Shown: piece by piece, positions 21,322 to 33,700 of the stretch
Numbering within the stretch: the first letter of the stretch is position 1
Layout of the letters: each line of letters begins with the position of its first letter
Source: Aspidapion aeneum
Lineage: Eukaryota; Arthropoda; Insecta; Coleoptera; Brentidae
Length of the DNA: 64,000 bases
Reading direction: 5' to 3'
Assembly: GCA_963576565.1 (NCBI GenBank)
Contig: OY755040.1
Location: 84,326,321-84,390,320 of the forward strand
Made by a program: the position numbers and the translations under genes
Notes under the pieces: model-generated
Told to the model about the DNA's origin: nothing
The model's input: only the letters and a program-made list of their open reading frames with translations
Database searches by the model: none

Positions 21322-22413
21322 ATGGTATCGACAACATCTCTTTCTAAAATGGATAGTAACAATATAGACCTTAAAAAGAAGCTACTGCACGCTTCAGAGG
21401 CTGTAAGAAAAAAGTTTAATTCTTTTAAAGAGCAACACCTTCAAACACGGTTAGACTTGGATGAAAAATATCAACCCATTACGCAACAAATAAAATCCTT
21501 ATCTAACAAAGGCGTTATGAAAAGTGTTGATAAATCAACTACACAAGATAGTAAAGAGTGTTACAGAGACGAATCCTTTCAAAATGTTTCAACCAATGAA
21601 TACCAAAATCTGAACCCATCAATAAAGAACGAGAATACATCCTATTTTACAGACGAAGGATACATAAATCAGTTTTTTTCGCCTTTTCATGAACCTATTT
21701 AAAGTACACCTTACACCAATAATTTTATTGAGGCTCCGCTGAATACAAATGAAAATTCTGAAATGGAAATATCTTCACGACAACCTACCCATGAGGCTAG
21801 TCCAAAAAATACAAGTTTTATTAAAAAATTACAGACGCATGATAATTCGATTGACACACTGTTCGGTGTAAAACTGGATGAAGCTAATAATAAAAAAATG
21901 CTTATGGGTAATTGTATGGTACGATTTTCCAAAAATAATATGATTTTTTACATAAATGGCAAAAAAATTACAAGTTATACAGGCGACTCGGACTTATTTA
22001 ATTTAATTTTTCTAAGACGACCAAAGTTTTTGGACCATCCAGAACAATTAAGTGACGAGCTACAGAAAACATATGGTGAGATATTAGTATTAACAAATGT
22101 TATATATAAAGGATTTCTCAAACGTAATGGTTTAAATCAGAACCGCACCCAAAAGTTTACAAGAATTATCAGGCCGCTCATTTCCTTATATATTATTAAA
22201 ACGGGTTAAGGATTTAATGGTAAAAACTTTCAAAAAAACATGTTTAAAAAGTACACAAACAAAAAGGTAGAATTTGTTTACTGGAATGAAATAACTGAAT
22301 TAATAGATCGACTACGATTACTATGGGGTGCTCGAGAAGCCGGAAACTTAAATGTGGAAAATGAAATAATAAGTATTTTGGAAGAGTTACGAGAAGCCGA
22401 GATAATTTATTAA
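21322..22413 (+). pseudogene. DUF8207-like Polinton protein with two in-frame stops
   Basis: Three open segments lie in one frame, separated only by TAA at 21700-21702 and TAA at 22207-22209. The N-terminal part (start at 21322, or more likely ATG 21349) is a charged coiled-coil-like region (KKKLLHASEAVRKKFNSFK). The middle has IDTLFGVKLDE, FYINGKKITSYTGDSDLFNL and YGEILVLTNV, which I recognise as the DUF8207-type core. The tail carries YWNEITELIDRLRLL and NEIISILEELREAEIIY, ending in TAA at 22413. The role is unknown; it recurs beside capsid genes in arthropod Polintons. Because the stops are single-codon events, the gene was probably intact at insertion. Confidence 0.72.
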
Positions 22414-22464
22414 TATAAATGTATAAAACTTTAAGACAGCCTTTAGTTTATTAGTGATAGCGAG

Positions 22465-22902
22465 ATGAGCAACACTATTGATAAATTTGGTAGAAAATCA
22501 AGACAAGTCAAATTTCCTAAAGTTCAAGGTCGACAAGGTATAGGCTTCAAGTTGACAACGGAGGGCCATTATGATATTTCCAACCACAGGTTATGTAATG
22601 TGGGTGAACCCATAGGACATAAAGATTCTATAAATTACGAATTTTTGGAAAGACGTCTATCAAAATTTTTAGAGGAATTACAAGCTCTGGTAAACAACTT
22701 AGTGAATGTGCTCAAAATTAATTTAGAAGAGTACATTATTTCAAATTTAAAAAAAATAGAGGAAACAAATACAGCCAAAATCATTAAATTAAATGAATTA
22801 ATTAAAAATACAGAGTCATCGCATCACCCATTATCTAACTGGAAGCCGATCAAGAGGCATGATAGTCAAGGAAACGAAATATATACAACCATAGAAAATT
22901 GA
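22465..22902 (+). CDS. Fibre-like / coiled-coil structural protein
   Basis: Intact 145-residue frame. It begins with a basic segment, then QGRQGIGFKLTTEGHYDIS and RLCNVGEPIG, a Gly-rich turn followed by a repeat motif like those in viral fibre shafts. The rest (LERRLSKFLEELQALVNNLV...) is a long predicted coiled coil with a polar tail. Similar short ORFs adjoin DUF8207 genes in insect Polintons (recollection). A trimeric attachment or stalk role is a reasonable inference but not shown. It lies 51 bp after the DUF8207 gene and before the integrase. Confidence 0.6.
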   Translation: MSNTIDKFGRKSRQVKFPKVQGRQGIGFKLTTEGHYDISNHRLCNVGEPIGHKDSINYEFLERRLSKFLEELQALVNNLVNVLKINLEEYIISNLKKIEETNTAKIIKLNELIKNTESSHHPLSNWKPIKRHDSQGNEIYTTIEN

Positions 22903-22952
22903 AAAGGTATAATCCTATAAATTTATTCTTTTATGGTATCAGGGTAAGAGTT

Positions 22953-23896
22953 ATGACTGACCTAAAGAGAAAAATATTAGATGAGATGTTTAAGCCAGCA
23001 CGAAAAATTTTATAATAAGAAAAATTAAAATCAAAGGTTTTCTTGATTTGTTTCAAGCAGACCTTGCAGATTTTCAAAACATAGCAAATGAAAATAAAGG
23101 ACACCGCTACTTACTGGTTGTGATTAACGCTTACTCTAAATTTGTTTGGGCTAGACCCCTAAAAAGTAAAACGGGCGAGGAAGTAGCTAAGGCAATGAAT
23201 GAAATTTTTCACCAAGTGTGTAGCCTCACCAGCAAATTTAACAACTGATGCTGGCGGAGAATTTTACAAATCGTTTTTTCAGAAGTTGATGACAAATAAA
23301 AAAATTAATCATTACTCAACATTTAGTGTAAAAAAGGCAGGAATCGTCGAAAGAGTCATTAGAACACTAAAAACCTTGTTCTATAAAGAAATGGCTTACA
23401 AAGGTTCTAGGGAGTGGGTTTCGGTTCGGTTCGGTTCATTACTAAAGTACTTAATAGATATAACAATACAAAACATCGTACCATCGAGATGAAACCTATT
23501 GATGTTACCCCCAAAACGAAAATAAATGTATATAATTATCCAAAGATTGTTTCAAAGAAACACACACTTTTACAAAACGATAAGGTAGGAATAAGCATAC
23601 AAAAAGGTGTTTTTGATAAAAGTTACAACTTTTCGTGGTCGTCTGAAATATTTAGGATAAAAAAGGTTAATAACTCAGTACCAGTTACTTACCTTTTAAA
23701 AGACTTGAATGGTGCACCAATCAAAAGATGTTTTTACGTCGAAGAACTTCAAAAAACTTCACTATCACATCATTATTTAGTTAAGAAAGTATTACGAAAG
23801 CGAAAAAAAGGAAACAAGTATCAATACCTTGTTAAATGGTTAGGTTTTTCTGAAAAATTTAATTCATGGGTTGACAAAAGAGATTTAAATTCATAA
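22953..23896 (+). pseudogene. int: Polinton integrase (DDE, rve core) with C-terminal chromodomain, frameshifted
   Basis: The element's own integrase, which inserts it and makes the 6 bp duplication. Readable parts are a basic N-terminal segment (MTDLKRKILDEMFKPARK from ATG 22953), a core start with FQADLADF (first Asp) and LLVVINAYSKFVWARPL, TDAGGEF (second Asp) and GIVERV (Glu, 33 residues later). YNNTKHRTIEMKP and a C-terminal chromodomain (YLVKWLGFSEKFNSWVD) follow. Frame changes occur near 23005 (A run), 23235 and 23415-23440, the last inside a GGTTC micro-repeat. All catalytic residues are still encoded, in different frames. It ends the plus-strand cluster. Confidence 0.85.
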
Positions 23897-24251
23897 TCTA
23901 ACAAGGTATTTTATTGCTTGTGTATTTATATGTTATAACACAGTTCATTACTTTTTTTGTCGTTTGTATATCTTTTTATTGTAATTTATTTTTATACTGT
24001 AATTGTAATAAATAAAAACTACCAAAATATTCTGTTATAATTTTATTAATCTCCATTCAAATTATAAAATCCATTCTGACAATAGTTATGTTACTTTTTT
24101 GGTTAAGAAATACAAACAGAGGTTTCTTAAAGCTAGCTTATATCTATCTAAGTTAACTTATAGTTACAGGCCAATTTACATAATATCAGCCATGTCGTAA
24201 ACTAGTTTAATAAAAAATAACATTTTTATTCTAAACAACCCAGTTTCAGAC
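23897..24251. other. AT-rich spacer between convergent viral genes
   Basis: No reading frame. Contains AATAAA-type signals on the plus strand (near 24008) that could end the integrase transcript. Confidence 0.4.
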
Positions 24252-24758
24252 TTAAAATCCTTTAGAAACAACAAAATCTAATACATTGTGATAAAATTTA
24301 TCAAACTTTATTTGTTGAAGTAATTTAAGGCGTAAATCTACGACCTGATTTAAGCCCTTCAAGGCAGGCACAAAAACTTTACATAGATACAGAACTCCTT
24401 CACAAGTTTCAACCTTAAGCATTGGATCATGGTCCATTGAAATTACACTTAGCGTAAAGTAAGGAAAATTGAGGGTTTTTCGATGTTCTTTAATGTCAAC
24501 CGAGTCGATATTGTCTATAAATTCTTGCCAATCTTCAATACCAAACGATACACTATGAATTGTCTCATAAACTTTAAAAATTAATCTTACAGCGGGGGTT
24601 AGCCCTCTAGCATGACTTAACCCTGTAACAAGTCCTATAGACCGAAACTCATACACTGTCTCGTAAATATATTTTTTTTCACTACAAATCTTTTCATTTA
24701 TCGATTTTTCCCAATCACTAAAATCATTCCAGCTTGCAGGAATAGGCGAAAAATACAT
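24252..24758 (-). CDS. Intact 168-residue Polinton protein, unknown
   Basis: A full-length frame from ATG 24758 with no break, notable in a decayed element. The sequence is mixed alpha/beta with no signal peptide or membrane segment; recognisable stretches are SHARGLTPAVRLIF, SFGIEDWQEFIDNID and GVLYLCKVFVPAL. I cannot match it to a characterised family. It lies between integrase and polB, in polB orientation, where accessory replication genes are common, so a DNA-binding or replication helper role is possible (inference only). Confidence 0.6.
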   Translation of the reverse strand: MYFSPIPASWNDFSDWEKSINEKICSEKKYIYETVYEFRSIGLVTGLSHARGLTPAVRLIFKVYETIHSVSFGIEDWQEFIDNIDSVDIKEHRKTLNFPYFTLSVISMDHDPMLKVETCEGVLYLCKVFVPALKGLNQVVDLRLKLLQQIKFDKFYHNVLDFVVSKGF

Positions 24759-25115
24759 TTTAACTTTTGATTACACAAGACTGCTTAAACACTAAAACCT
24801 TTAAATTTGGAACTTGCCTTTATATCATCACCCCCTCTTCCAATCTAGACTATAACCAATTCTTGTTTAAAGTTAATAACCACTAAGAGGTTCAGACGAG
24901 GTTAAATTTTTACTTTATCAAAGGTAAAACTAGTTACAGGAATACATACCTAGACATTTAGATAAAAAAGCGGTTATACCACATTCCCAGACAGGTCAGA
25001 CAAGGTTAAACGTTTAAGTTTATAAAAATAGAAACTTGTTAACAAAAGCATACAGACATTTTGATGTGAAAATAGATGATGAAGGTTCTGCTATTATTTG
25101 GAAGTGGATGGATGG
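24759..25115. other. Intergenic DNA between the unknown gene and polB
   Basis: No supported gene. An imperfect repeat is present: near-copies of GACGAGGTTAAA / GACAAGGTTAAACG with nearby CTAGTTACAGG and ACTTGTTAACA at about 24893-25045. Confidence 0.4.
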
Positions 25116-28100
25116 TTAATGGAGCGGCTTGACTTCTGCTTCTGGGTTTCTCATTCCAAAAGGTTCACTGGTTAACTCGTCCAAAAACTTCCTTTTGAGA
25201 GAGAGGGGTCTGTAGATTTTTGTCTCTTGTTTCGTAACAACTTCGTGAAGTTTTGTTCTTTTTATGTTTTTCATTTGTATTTGCAGAGATGGTTCATCAG
25301 GGTTCAGAATGAGCTTAGTCATTGAATTGTGATTTATAATTTGGCTGGCATTGTAGTTCAGTTTAATACCTTTAACCTTTGTTATGGTTTTAGTTTCATT
25401 AGTTGCTGGAATTCGCAATTTCAGGGAGTAATTTTTGGGCCCCCCGAATATATTCAATATAACACCCTTCGCCACATTCTTCTAATTTATTGGTTAGATC
25501 CCCTAGAAACGAACCTACTTTAGGTTCAGGAGACCCTGGTTTTGATATAAAGATTATCGAGTCCGTATCAAAATATAGGGCTCTAGGTCCTACAAGTTCT
25601 AAATACTCATATAATTTTAATCGCGCATGCGCTGTGACAAATGCTGCAATTACTAGGTTTACGGTACTAAGTGTTAGTTGATGTTCATCGGTAAATTTGT
25701 AGTCTACCAGCAACATTTCATCATTTACGGGGATAACAGAATTGACTGTGTATTCAGGTATTACTAGGAGGTTAAAAAATTCTTCGGGGCTCTTTATTAT
25801 CTTAGTTTGAGAAGACCTTTCGCACTGTGCAAACTTACCCCAGCAGCTATGAAGAAGGAGCTTCGCTACACTTCTTAAACCTGCATTTTTCTGAATGTTT
25901 AAGTACTCTAAAACAACTCCCTCCTTTTCATAATATTGGCTTATGTATAATTGTTTTTGTGCTTCTGTTTTACAATATGAAGGGAACCCGCTAGCTTCTT
26001 GTTTTAGTTTTATAAAAGTATTCATCATTTCAGTAAAAATACCCCCTTTTTTGGTCTCTGGATTATATACCTCAGTCTGTGGGTAGTGCCAAATCTCTAT
26101 TATATCTAATATCTTGTAACCCATCTGTAAAGCTTTATGCAACTCAAAGCTTACAAAAGTTCCCGTAAAACTTCTTTCTTGTTCACTATGATTGCAGGAG
26201 TCAAGATTGAAAGTAAGCGAACAAGTGTAGCATAACACAAACATCAGTTTATCATGCATTTTTAGTGGAAGAACAGGATGAAAAAGTTTCAAAGGGGGTA
26301 GGACCTTGCACTTTATTAAACCTGTTACAACGGTCACAGGTATTTTCTTAATTTGTTCTTCTGTAACTAGAATTTCAGGATGTGCTGTTGCAAAGCGTTT
26401 GGTTTTGCATACCCAAGGATAAAGTGAGGTTACGTCAAAATACTTTATTTTCTCATCGTCTTTTACTTTGTAATGAAGCACTGTATTTTCTGTACGTCCC
26501 CCGAACAGACTTATTCTAGGGACTATTGGTTCTCTTTTGAGTATAGGATGATCTTTAGTGAAATTAAATAGTTCTTTGTTTGTTTTGAGTAAATCTTTAA
26601 ACTCGCATTCCCATATGTAAACACATTCAACTTTCATCTTTTTAAAAAACTCCAGCTTAGCCATTGTAACTTCATATCTATAATTCATTGTTTCGGATGG
26701 ATTTTCATCTAAAGGTTGATCTCTATTGTGTTTATATGTCTTAATGCATCCGTGAAAGTAGTAGCCAAAGAACTCAAATACACGTCCTGTTTTCTCACAA
26801 AAACCGTCAACTTTTCGGCCATAAACTTTTTTTTCTGGTCCAATTCCAGCATAAATTAAATTAGTCTTATATACTTTTTCCTGCCAAAGAAGCCATTTTA
26901 TAGATATTTTGGAGTATCTAGTTGTTGCTCTGTACAAATTTTTTGGCATTAATCCAATGGTTTCAGGTTTTAAAAAGTTTTTTCTAAAAATTGTGTTGCA
27001 GGTGCTTGCAATTGTACACGCCTCTAGGTAAGGGATGACATTCCCATATTTAAGTATTAAATCCCTAAACTTAAGAGCTGCTAGGGACAATCCTTTAGTG
27101 TCCATTCTACAGTATTTAATTAATTCTTCTTAAAAGTTATAGACAATATTATTTTCAGTTTGCATTTTATGCCATTGTATCAACTCGTTTCGTTCCTCGC
27201 TTGTCATATAATCCACACCGAAATATTCTAGTGCGGGTATTTCCCCCACGTATTCTTGATTTTCCTTTTTGTTAAAAAAATTACAAAAAAAGCCCTTGGT
27301 TAAAGTACCATCTGACTCATCCAACCCAAAAGCTTTCGGAACTTTTGACAACTTCATAGGAAAATATTGCATAGTATCGAGAAATATTACATTTCCTGCA
27401 GTCATTTTAATTAATTTTGTACCATTTAAAATGACGTCTGCTGTTAGGTGATTTACACTTATGATGTGATTTAAAATAAACTTGTGATCATAAGATCCGG
27501 CATTTAGTCCTAAAACGACTATTTTTTCAAATTTTTTTCTTATCGTTTGATTAAAGATATTATCGCAAAAGCTCTTTATACAATTCTTACCATACAGTAT
27601 AACTTCTGTAGGGTCACAATTCGTACAAGATTCTTTCTTATCAGACAAACACACTGTACAAAATCTTCGAAAAACACAAAGGTTAGGGATATGTTTTGAT
27701 GTTAAAGCGTCTATCTCATGATCCTGTCTACATTCTAGGTCATAAAAAATAAATTGAATTGGTTTCGGGTTTTTCTTGCCTGATGAAATTGATTGCTTTT
27801 TAATTGTTGGCATGTAGCATAGGTGATTTTCCAAAACATTTTTCTTACAAATGGTACAGTATGATTCCCCACATACATAAGTTTTCTTTTGATTTTTAAA
27901 TTTTAAGCAAACTTGATGATTTTTAAAACAATTTTCCCCTAAAAGCCCTGTTGCAAAGATTGCAAAATTTTTTAATATCCTCAGGACATCGAGGCCTGCT
28001 TTTACAAGAGGGACAAGCCACCACGCAATTATGATCGTTTTTTACTTCGTAGCCTTTTTCACAAAATTTGCAATAATAAGTTGTTCCGAAGGCACCAGTA

Positions 28101-28830
28101 ACTGAGGTCAACACATTGTAGTGTTCTTGATAACAGATTAAGTTGATATTTTTTGATGCATTAGGACCCTTAAAAATAACATGAGGTTTCTGTCTTTGTT
28201 CAGCCTTATATTCATATACAGTAATACAATAGTGTGTTTCAAAAAAGTTTTGAATCAGCTGTATATCCTCAAGACCACAACCTTGTTCTGGAACTTTTAA
28301 TTTGAGTTGATTTAGTAGTTCATAAGTCTTTTTGGTTTGGGCTTGACCCATATTTGTTAAAATGTTCCGCCAATTTTCACCTTTTTCGATATAACTAATT
28401 GCTACAACTATGGCTCTTACCAGACACAGGTTGTCGTTATTTGATATTCTTATTATGGATCTCTGCTTTGTACAAGCCTCCTCGAAACTGTTGTAAGTCG
28501 AATTTCTTTTACTTCCTCTAGGGAGGGAGACAGTGGTAATAGTCAAGCGAAACTGGTCCGTTTGTAGACCGCTGGAGTTACTTTGAAAAATCGATGCGAT
28601 TGTGTTCATTAGCTCGTCTATTTTAAAATTCTTAATGGCTTTAAATGGTATATATCCTGGACCGGATTGAAATATTGTGCTTTCAAACACTATGCCTATC
28701 TGGTCTTCAGGGTCGCACCCTTGAGTCCTTCTTTGCATTAATGCTTTCAATGCAGACCTAAACCATGTGACAGGATCGGTGTCTCGTGGGGAGGTTGTAA
28801 ATCTGTCTAGGTCTAGGTTAGGTTAGATCC
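25116..28830 (-). pseudogene. polB: Protein-primed DNA polymerase B, broken at three points
   Basis: This is the replication enzyme of the element, about 1,200 codons. The N-terminal part (28830-27923) has WFRSALKAL, then NNDNLCLVRAIV and a late QEHYNVL, followed by a Cys/His-rich zinc region. The exonuclease domain has FYDLECRQD (Exo I) and LNAGSYDHKF (Exo II). The polymerase domain has DVTSLYPWV (motif A), KLLLHSCWGKF (motif B) and YFDTDSI (motif C). The C-terminal part runs to 25116. Breaks: a frame change near 27940, an in-frame TAA at 27130-27132 and a frame change in a six-G run near 25441. The frame is open upstream of the first ATG (28750) to a stop near 28830, so the true start may lie behind an intron. 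The D..C...HYN pattern recalls OTU-like proteases (inference). Confidence 0.88.
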
Positions 28831-29098
28831 AATACTATGACACTATGCTACGTGTTTCAAAAGGTAACCTCTATGCAAAATCAACCTAACCACTCTTCCA
28901 CCCTTCCACCACGTTTAAACCAAACATAATTTTCATACCTATTGAGATGATTCTGAAGAATTCGACCCTCTGCGCCTCTCATGATAATGTCGAAGTCTTA
29001 ACCACACTGGGGGGAGATGCGTTAAAGGTTCTTAACCAAGAGGGATTTAAATCACCGCTTGTTTGATAGGAGTTTTGTGACGAAAACTATTGGCCGTT

Positions 29099-29425
29099 TT
29101 AACTGTAGTTCGAAAAACTTATTTCTTCTTGATTTCGGGTTCTGTGATGGGGTTGTTGAAAAAATAAATCTGACTGTGTCAGCTGTGTAGATCCGGGTGA
29201 TAATGTCTGTGATTCGTCTAAATATCTTGTAATTGATATATCCGGAATACTATCATACATAATTTCATTAAATAAAGCAGTATTAGAACTTGTACAAAAT
29301 CCATTTACAGCAAATCTTATCTCCCAATGGTCGCAACATAAACACAGTCGTTTTCCATTTATAATATACGGTTTACATATGGGAACGGGGTGGATGTGGT
29401 TAGATTGATTACGTGTTTGACTCAT
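29099..29425 (-). CDS. Small ORF upstream of polB, unknown
   Basis: 108 codons from ATG 29425. It contains RLCLCCDHW and a further Cys (NGFCTSS), then a Ser/Thr/Gln-rich tail. It lies 270 bp upstream of the polB frame on the same strand. It could be a separate small protein or a 5' exon of polB; the sequence alone does not decide. No known family recognised. Confidence 0.35.
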   Translation of the reverse strand: MSQTRNQSNHIHPVPICKPYIINGKRLCLCCDHWEIRFAVNGFCTSSNTALFNEIMYDSIPDISITRYLDESQTLSPGSTQLTQSDLFFQQPHHRTRNQEEISFSNYS

Positions 29426-29659
29426 TGCTAAGAGATAAGAATAAAAATAAGAAAATAGATTAATTATGTGCGCCAGAGGTAAATAGAAAACGTGCAGAAG
29501 ATTTTAAGAAACAAAAAAAAGATTTTAGATGTTTTTTTAAAGATAATTAAATAGTTGATAAAATAAGTTTATCAATGACTGGTCTGATACCTTCCCAACC
29601 CATTAGCACACTTCAATCTTGAAATCAGTTTTTTTGTAAATATATCAGAAACAAAAGCT

Positions 29660-30010
29660 TCTAAGAAGTTTTTTGTTATAAAACAAATTATTGAGAAAAA
29701 TGTGTTCTACTATATTCTGAAAACCACCTATTAATGTGATGCTCCCTTAAATAGTTACCATTTTTAAAAAATTTTAACTGTCAGAAAACTGTCATCAGCA
29801 TTAATGGATTTTGACCAAAAACTAATCAACTCGTTACAGTATCGAACACTTTTTTATGAAAATCTCATTAAAATCGGTTCAGCTGTTTAGAAGCGACCTT
29901 TGGGTTAACAGACATACGCACCCACACAGACATACATTACTACGATATTACTAAGATAGGTCAAAATACACCCATATAATATATTTTCAGCTTTATCTGA
30001 AAGAAAAAAT
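29660..30010. repeat. Dispersed repeat shared with the foldback arms
   Basis: About 300 bp resembling 47080-47380 and its inverted counterpart 51090-51400. Shared features are AAAATCGGTTCA, GAAAACCNCATATTAATGYGAY-like text, a run of ACAGACATAC and GATAGRTCAAAATACACCCA. It is non-coding. Its presence in the Polinton cargo shows this region also collected host repeats. Confidence 0.55.
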
Positions 30011-30718
30011 CGTCGAAAATAATACCTTCGCTAGCCATTGCTGCGCAGGTGAGAAAAGTAAAAATTTAAAACTACCTATAGTAATCACAAACTCTTTCTA
30101 ATTTCTGTTAGATAAAATATGTATAGCCTCCGCTGGAAAGTTTAACTTAAAAGTATTGTGAAGCATGGATAATAAAAAAGATTTAAGGATTTTAAAGAAT
30201 ATATTTATCGTTTAATGTTAAGATTTTCGAGAACTTATCATCACTAACTATATAAAGGAATAAGACCTTTTTTGTTGCTGCTAATCTCAAAAACTGTTTT
30301 ACCGATTTTGATGAACTTTGGCATATATTGATGTTTCAGGAGGTGTCTGGTTAAGGCAACTCTTTACGCTACGATGCTTGCGAGATTATAAGGTATAGTA
30401 TATTTATAAATCATGAACTCAAGGAAGAAGAATAACCTTTGTTAATAATTTAAGAGGTTAGTGTGGCCTCACACAAACTGTAGTACGAGATAAAACTTTA
30501 AGAAGAAAATGTTCGTATAAATCTCTTTATAATACATTTGTTGCCCTCTAGTTGTAAAAAGGCCTAACTCAATATTTAAATAAAATCCCTGCTCGGTTCA
30601 ATCGAGGAAAGAATATAGAGACCCGTGGCACCATTTTAATAAAATATCGATTAATTTAAAAACCCGCTCTGTATGTCGAGACTTGAATTTTAACTGAAAA
30701 CCCTAAAGAGGGCTTAGC
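30011..30718. other. Non-coding cargo DNA
   Basis: No supported gene. A segment near 30240-30420 (AACTGTTTTACCGATTTTGA) resembles common insect repeat text. Confidence 0.35.
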
Positions 30719-30742
30719 CTGTTTTACCGTATGATAAGTTAA
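30719..30742. repeat. 24 bp direct repeat, left copy
   Basis: Identical to 34289-34312. The two copies bracket 3.5 kb and may be a long target duplication or recombination scar. Confidence 0.7.
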
Positions 30743-33700
30743 TTATAAGGGTGAATGGCACGGGCAATACTTAAAACCGGTCTATCCGCCAGAACCACCT
30801 GATCCAGGCACAATTCCCACAGACTCAGATTCAGGAGAAGACTAAAATAAATAAGCTGATTTAAATTTTGATTTACGATTTCGGCAATTTTCACCGTAAA
30901 TTTTGTTATTTATTATTTAATTTATTTTGTTTTGCTCTCCTATGGGAAGGAAAATATAAATTTTATTTTTATTAATAATTTTTTTCTACGTGAGATTTTA
31001 CGTGATGACGTTTATCTTATTGGCAATTTATCTCTGTATAGTTTTGGATCATTAGATCGTAATTCATATTTTATAGTATTAGTTTAGTTTATCTTTATTG
31101 CTCACTCCGATTCTTAAATTTCTCTGTGTTGTTTTGCTTATCGTCCGTAAATTTCTCTCTAAATTTTCGTCCTCCCGGAGGGGAAGGGGGGTTGTAACAT
31201 CTTAATTTTGTCATTACGTTATTTTTATATTTGGGCAGAGAATGCCTTAATAATTGTTTATTCAATTAGTGATTTGATGTTTTAGTTATATAAAGTTCTC
31301 CTTATAACGAGGGATTGGAAGGTCCGTTTCTTCCTGGCGTCCAAATTATTTTTAGTTTTGATTTAATTACTAATTAATGTTTTCGTAGACCCCGACAACA
31401 CTCTCAAAACTCTGAGCTAGGGCAAAACCCATTGTTGCACACTATAGCTTTATGTAGCTAAAGGCATCACTATGAATCTTTGAAAATATTTTGATTTTGA
31501 TTTTTATTTTTAATGGACTTTTCTATAGCAATTTGGTACTTAAAATATCTAAGATTAAATTAAAAATAAATACAGACCTTTACTTAATAAAGTTTTAACT
31601 TTATTTTAATTTTAAGACCAAGTTACAACTATCCTATCCTATATTTAGCTTAACTTATCTAGTAGACCCATTTGTGTGTTTCAGTAATTTTCAATCTATC
31701 TCTGCATTGCCATTTTTGCTCCTTTTTAAATAATTTTTGAGTATGTTGCTCTGCTTCCTTCTAAAAAAAAGAACAAATTAGAATATTGTTAATGTTTTAT
31801 AGAAAATTAGATATAACTTGCCTTTAACATTATAGTTTTCATATGGTGATCACGTGGTGGTACATCATTTCATAACTTCATTATTTCTGAGTAATTCCTT
31901 TATCAAAATTAACCTTTCTTGCTAAAATCCATTGGAGGAATCTCTAGTGATTGTTTTGATACTATTGGTATCCTTCTAGCACTTGTCTATGATTTTCTAT
32001 TAGACCTAGAAAATATGCTTTGTTGTATGACATTGCTAATGGCTATTTCAGTATAAATTCACTATTATTTTTAAACCTACCTCATTTGGGTAATCCTAAG
32101 TAGTTTACATGGCTGTAGTACATCCTCCTGGTTGTGTCTATGATTTTTCTATGATCTAGTTTGGTCTAGGATTCCTAAAATAATAGATGTTGTTGATCAT
32201 TATGAATATATTAATTTATTACCTTGTATATTGTATTGTTTTGTAGTTACTTGATATTATTACATTGAGTCCATCCTATTTGTTGTTCATCTTGGTTTAT
32301 CTAGTCTCCTAGTTAATCCTCTGGTCTATTTTTTCTATTTTTCTAGCTCACATTGTACATCAGTGCAGTGCCTACTATTTAATTCTTTTCTAACGATTCC
32401 TTAGTAATCTATGGAAATTCTTTGCTACTCTAGGATCTAGTGGTCTATGAGCAGTCTATCCCTAATTCAATACCTATGAAATAGAAGAAGATATATGATT
32501 TTTGGCCTATTTTATTTTACTATTATTTTTGTGATGTTGTCAAAAACATTACTTACCTTAGAGGCGTAATTTTTCTTGGCACATATCTTCCTTAAATAAA
32601 GCACTAGTGATTTGCTACTTTTATTATATTTTTATTTATCACTACACTTGATAAAATATTGTTTTTCGTTTGAATGTTCTCTTATTTACTGCTTTCCAGT
32701 AATTCCATTTATTTTTAGACGAAAATTTTGACGTCTATGCCAGCGTTGCCGTACTTACTTTATTTTCTTGTTCTCTCGGGTGTGAGTAAATAAAGTTAAC
32801 TTTTGTAAATTAGTAGTGCATATTATTTTTTTTATTTTTAGTTCTAATTACGGTAATTAATTAATTAATTATTATTAGTGGTACTCAAGTCCAGAAAATA
32901 TTGATTATTATTATTTTTGGATTTATGATTATGATAAAAACCTCTCAAATTTTCTATTAAGATTTTTGATTTAGACATGTGACAGCATCGCTTCTGACGT
33001 TGACATTACTGACGTAATTTTCTGCAATGCAGTTAATGCACTTTCCCGATTTGTGGACTTCTCCCAAAATAACTCCACCGATTGTGGCTGTCTCTTTCTG
33101 TGAGGGTTAGATAAAGATAGAAGTATTATTTTATGATTTATTTCTGATCTGATATGTTTGATTAGTTTGGTCATTTTTGAGTGTGTGCGCATCCGCGCAG
33201 TCGCAGTAGCTCCCTCTCGGAAAGAGTGGCTGGAAAACGGAGCGGCCGTTTTCACCTTGTGTCCGACGTTCGTAAAAGTCACAGAGTTTGATTGGTTTTA
33301 ATTTTGTTATGGTGATTTTTGATTAATTATTTTCACCCGTTTTGATGGGGATTTTTGCCAATTCATTCCTTCATTGTGAAGATTTTGTAGTTACCCGTAG
33401 ATGGTATGTTTTCTTCACAATATCTCTGTATAGAGGATTTTAGACTCAAAACGAACGTCGTAGTGCCGACAGCCATTTTGCGGCAAAGGCGAAGCTTGTG
33501 CTGCTGCTTGAACATCACAAAAGGTAAATTAATATTTTATTATTTTATTAAATAATGCATCTTATTTTGCCTTTTTATTATTGATTTTTGCTAAATATAA
33601 TTTTATTTACGGTAATTTATAATAATTTTCCGGTGCAAAGAAGAAAATATTATTGCGCGATTTCTTAATAACCACGTGTTTGAGAGACAATTTTCCCGTA

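Noticed and set aside
28800..28830. TTAGG-like text (GTCTAGGTTAGGTTAG), the insect telomere motif
   Set aside because: Only about two copies; too few for an interstitial telomere array, and it abuts the polB 5' end.
32971..33282. 103-codon minus-strand ORF in Polinton cargo
   Set aside because: No recognisable motif, no neighbours in frame, and it lies in the probable later insertion; likely chance.
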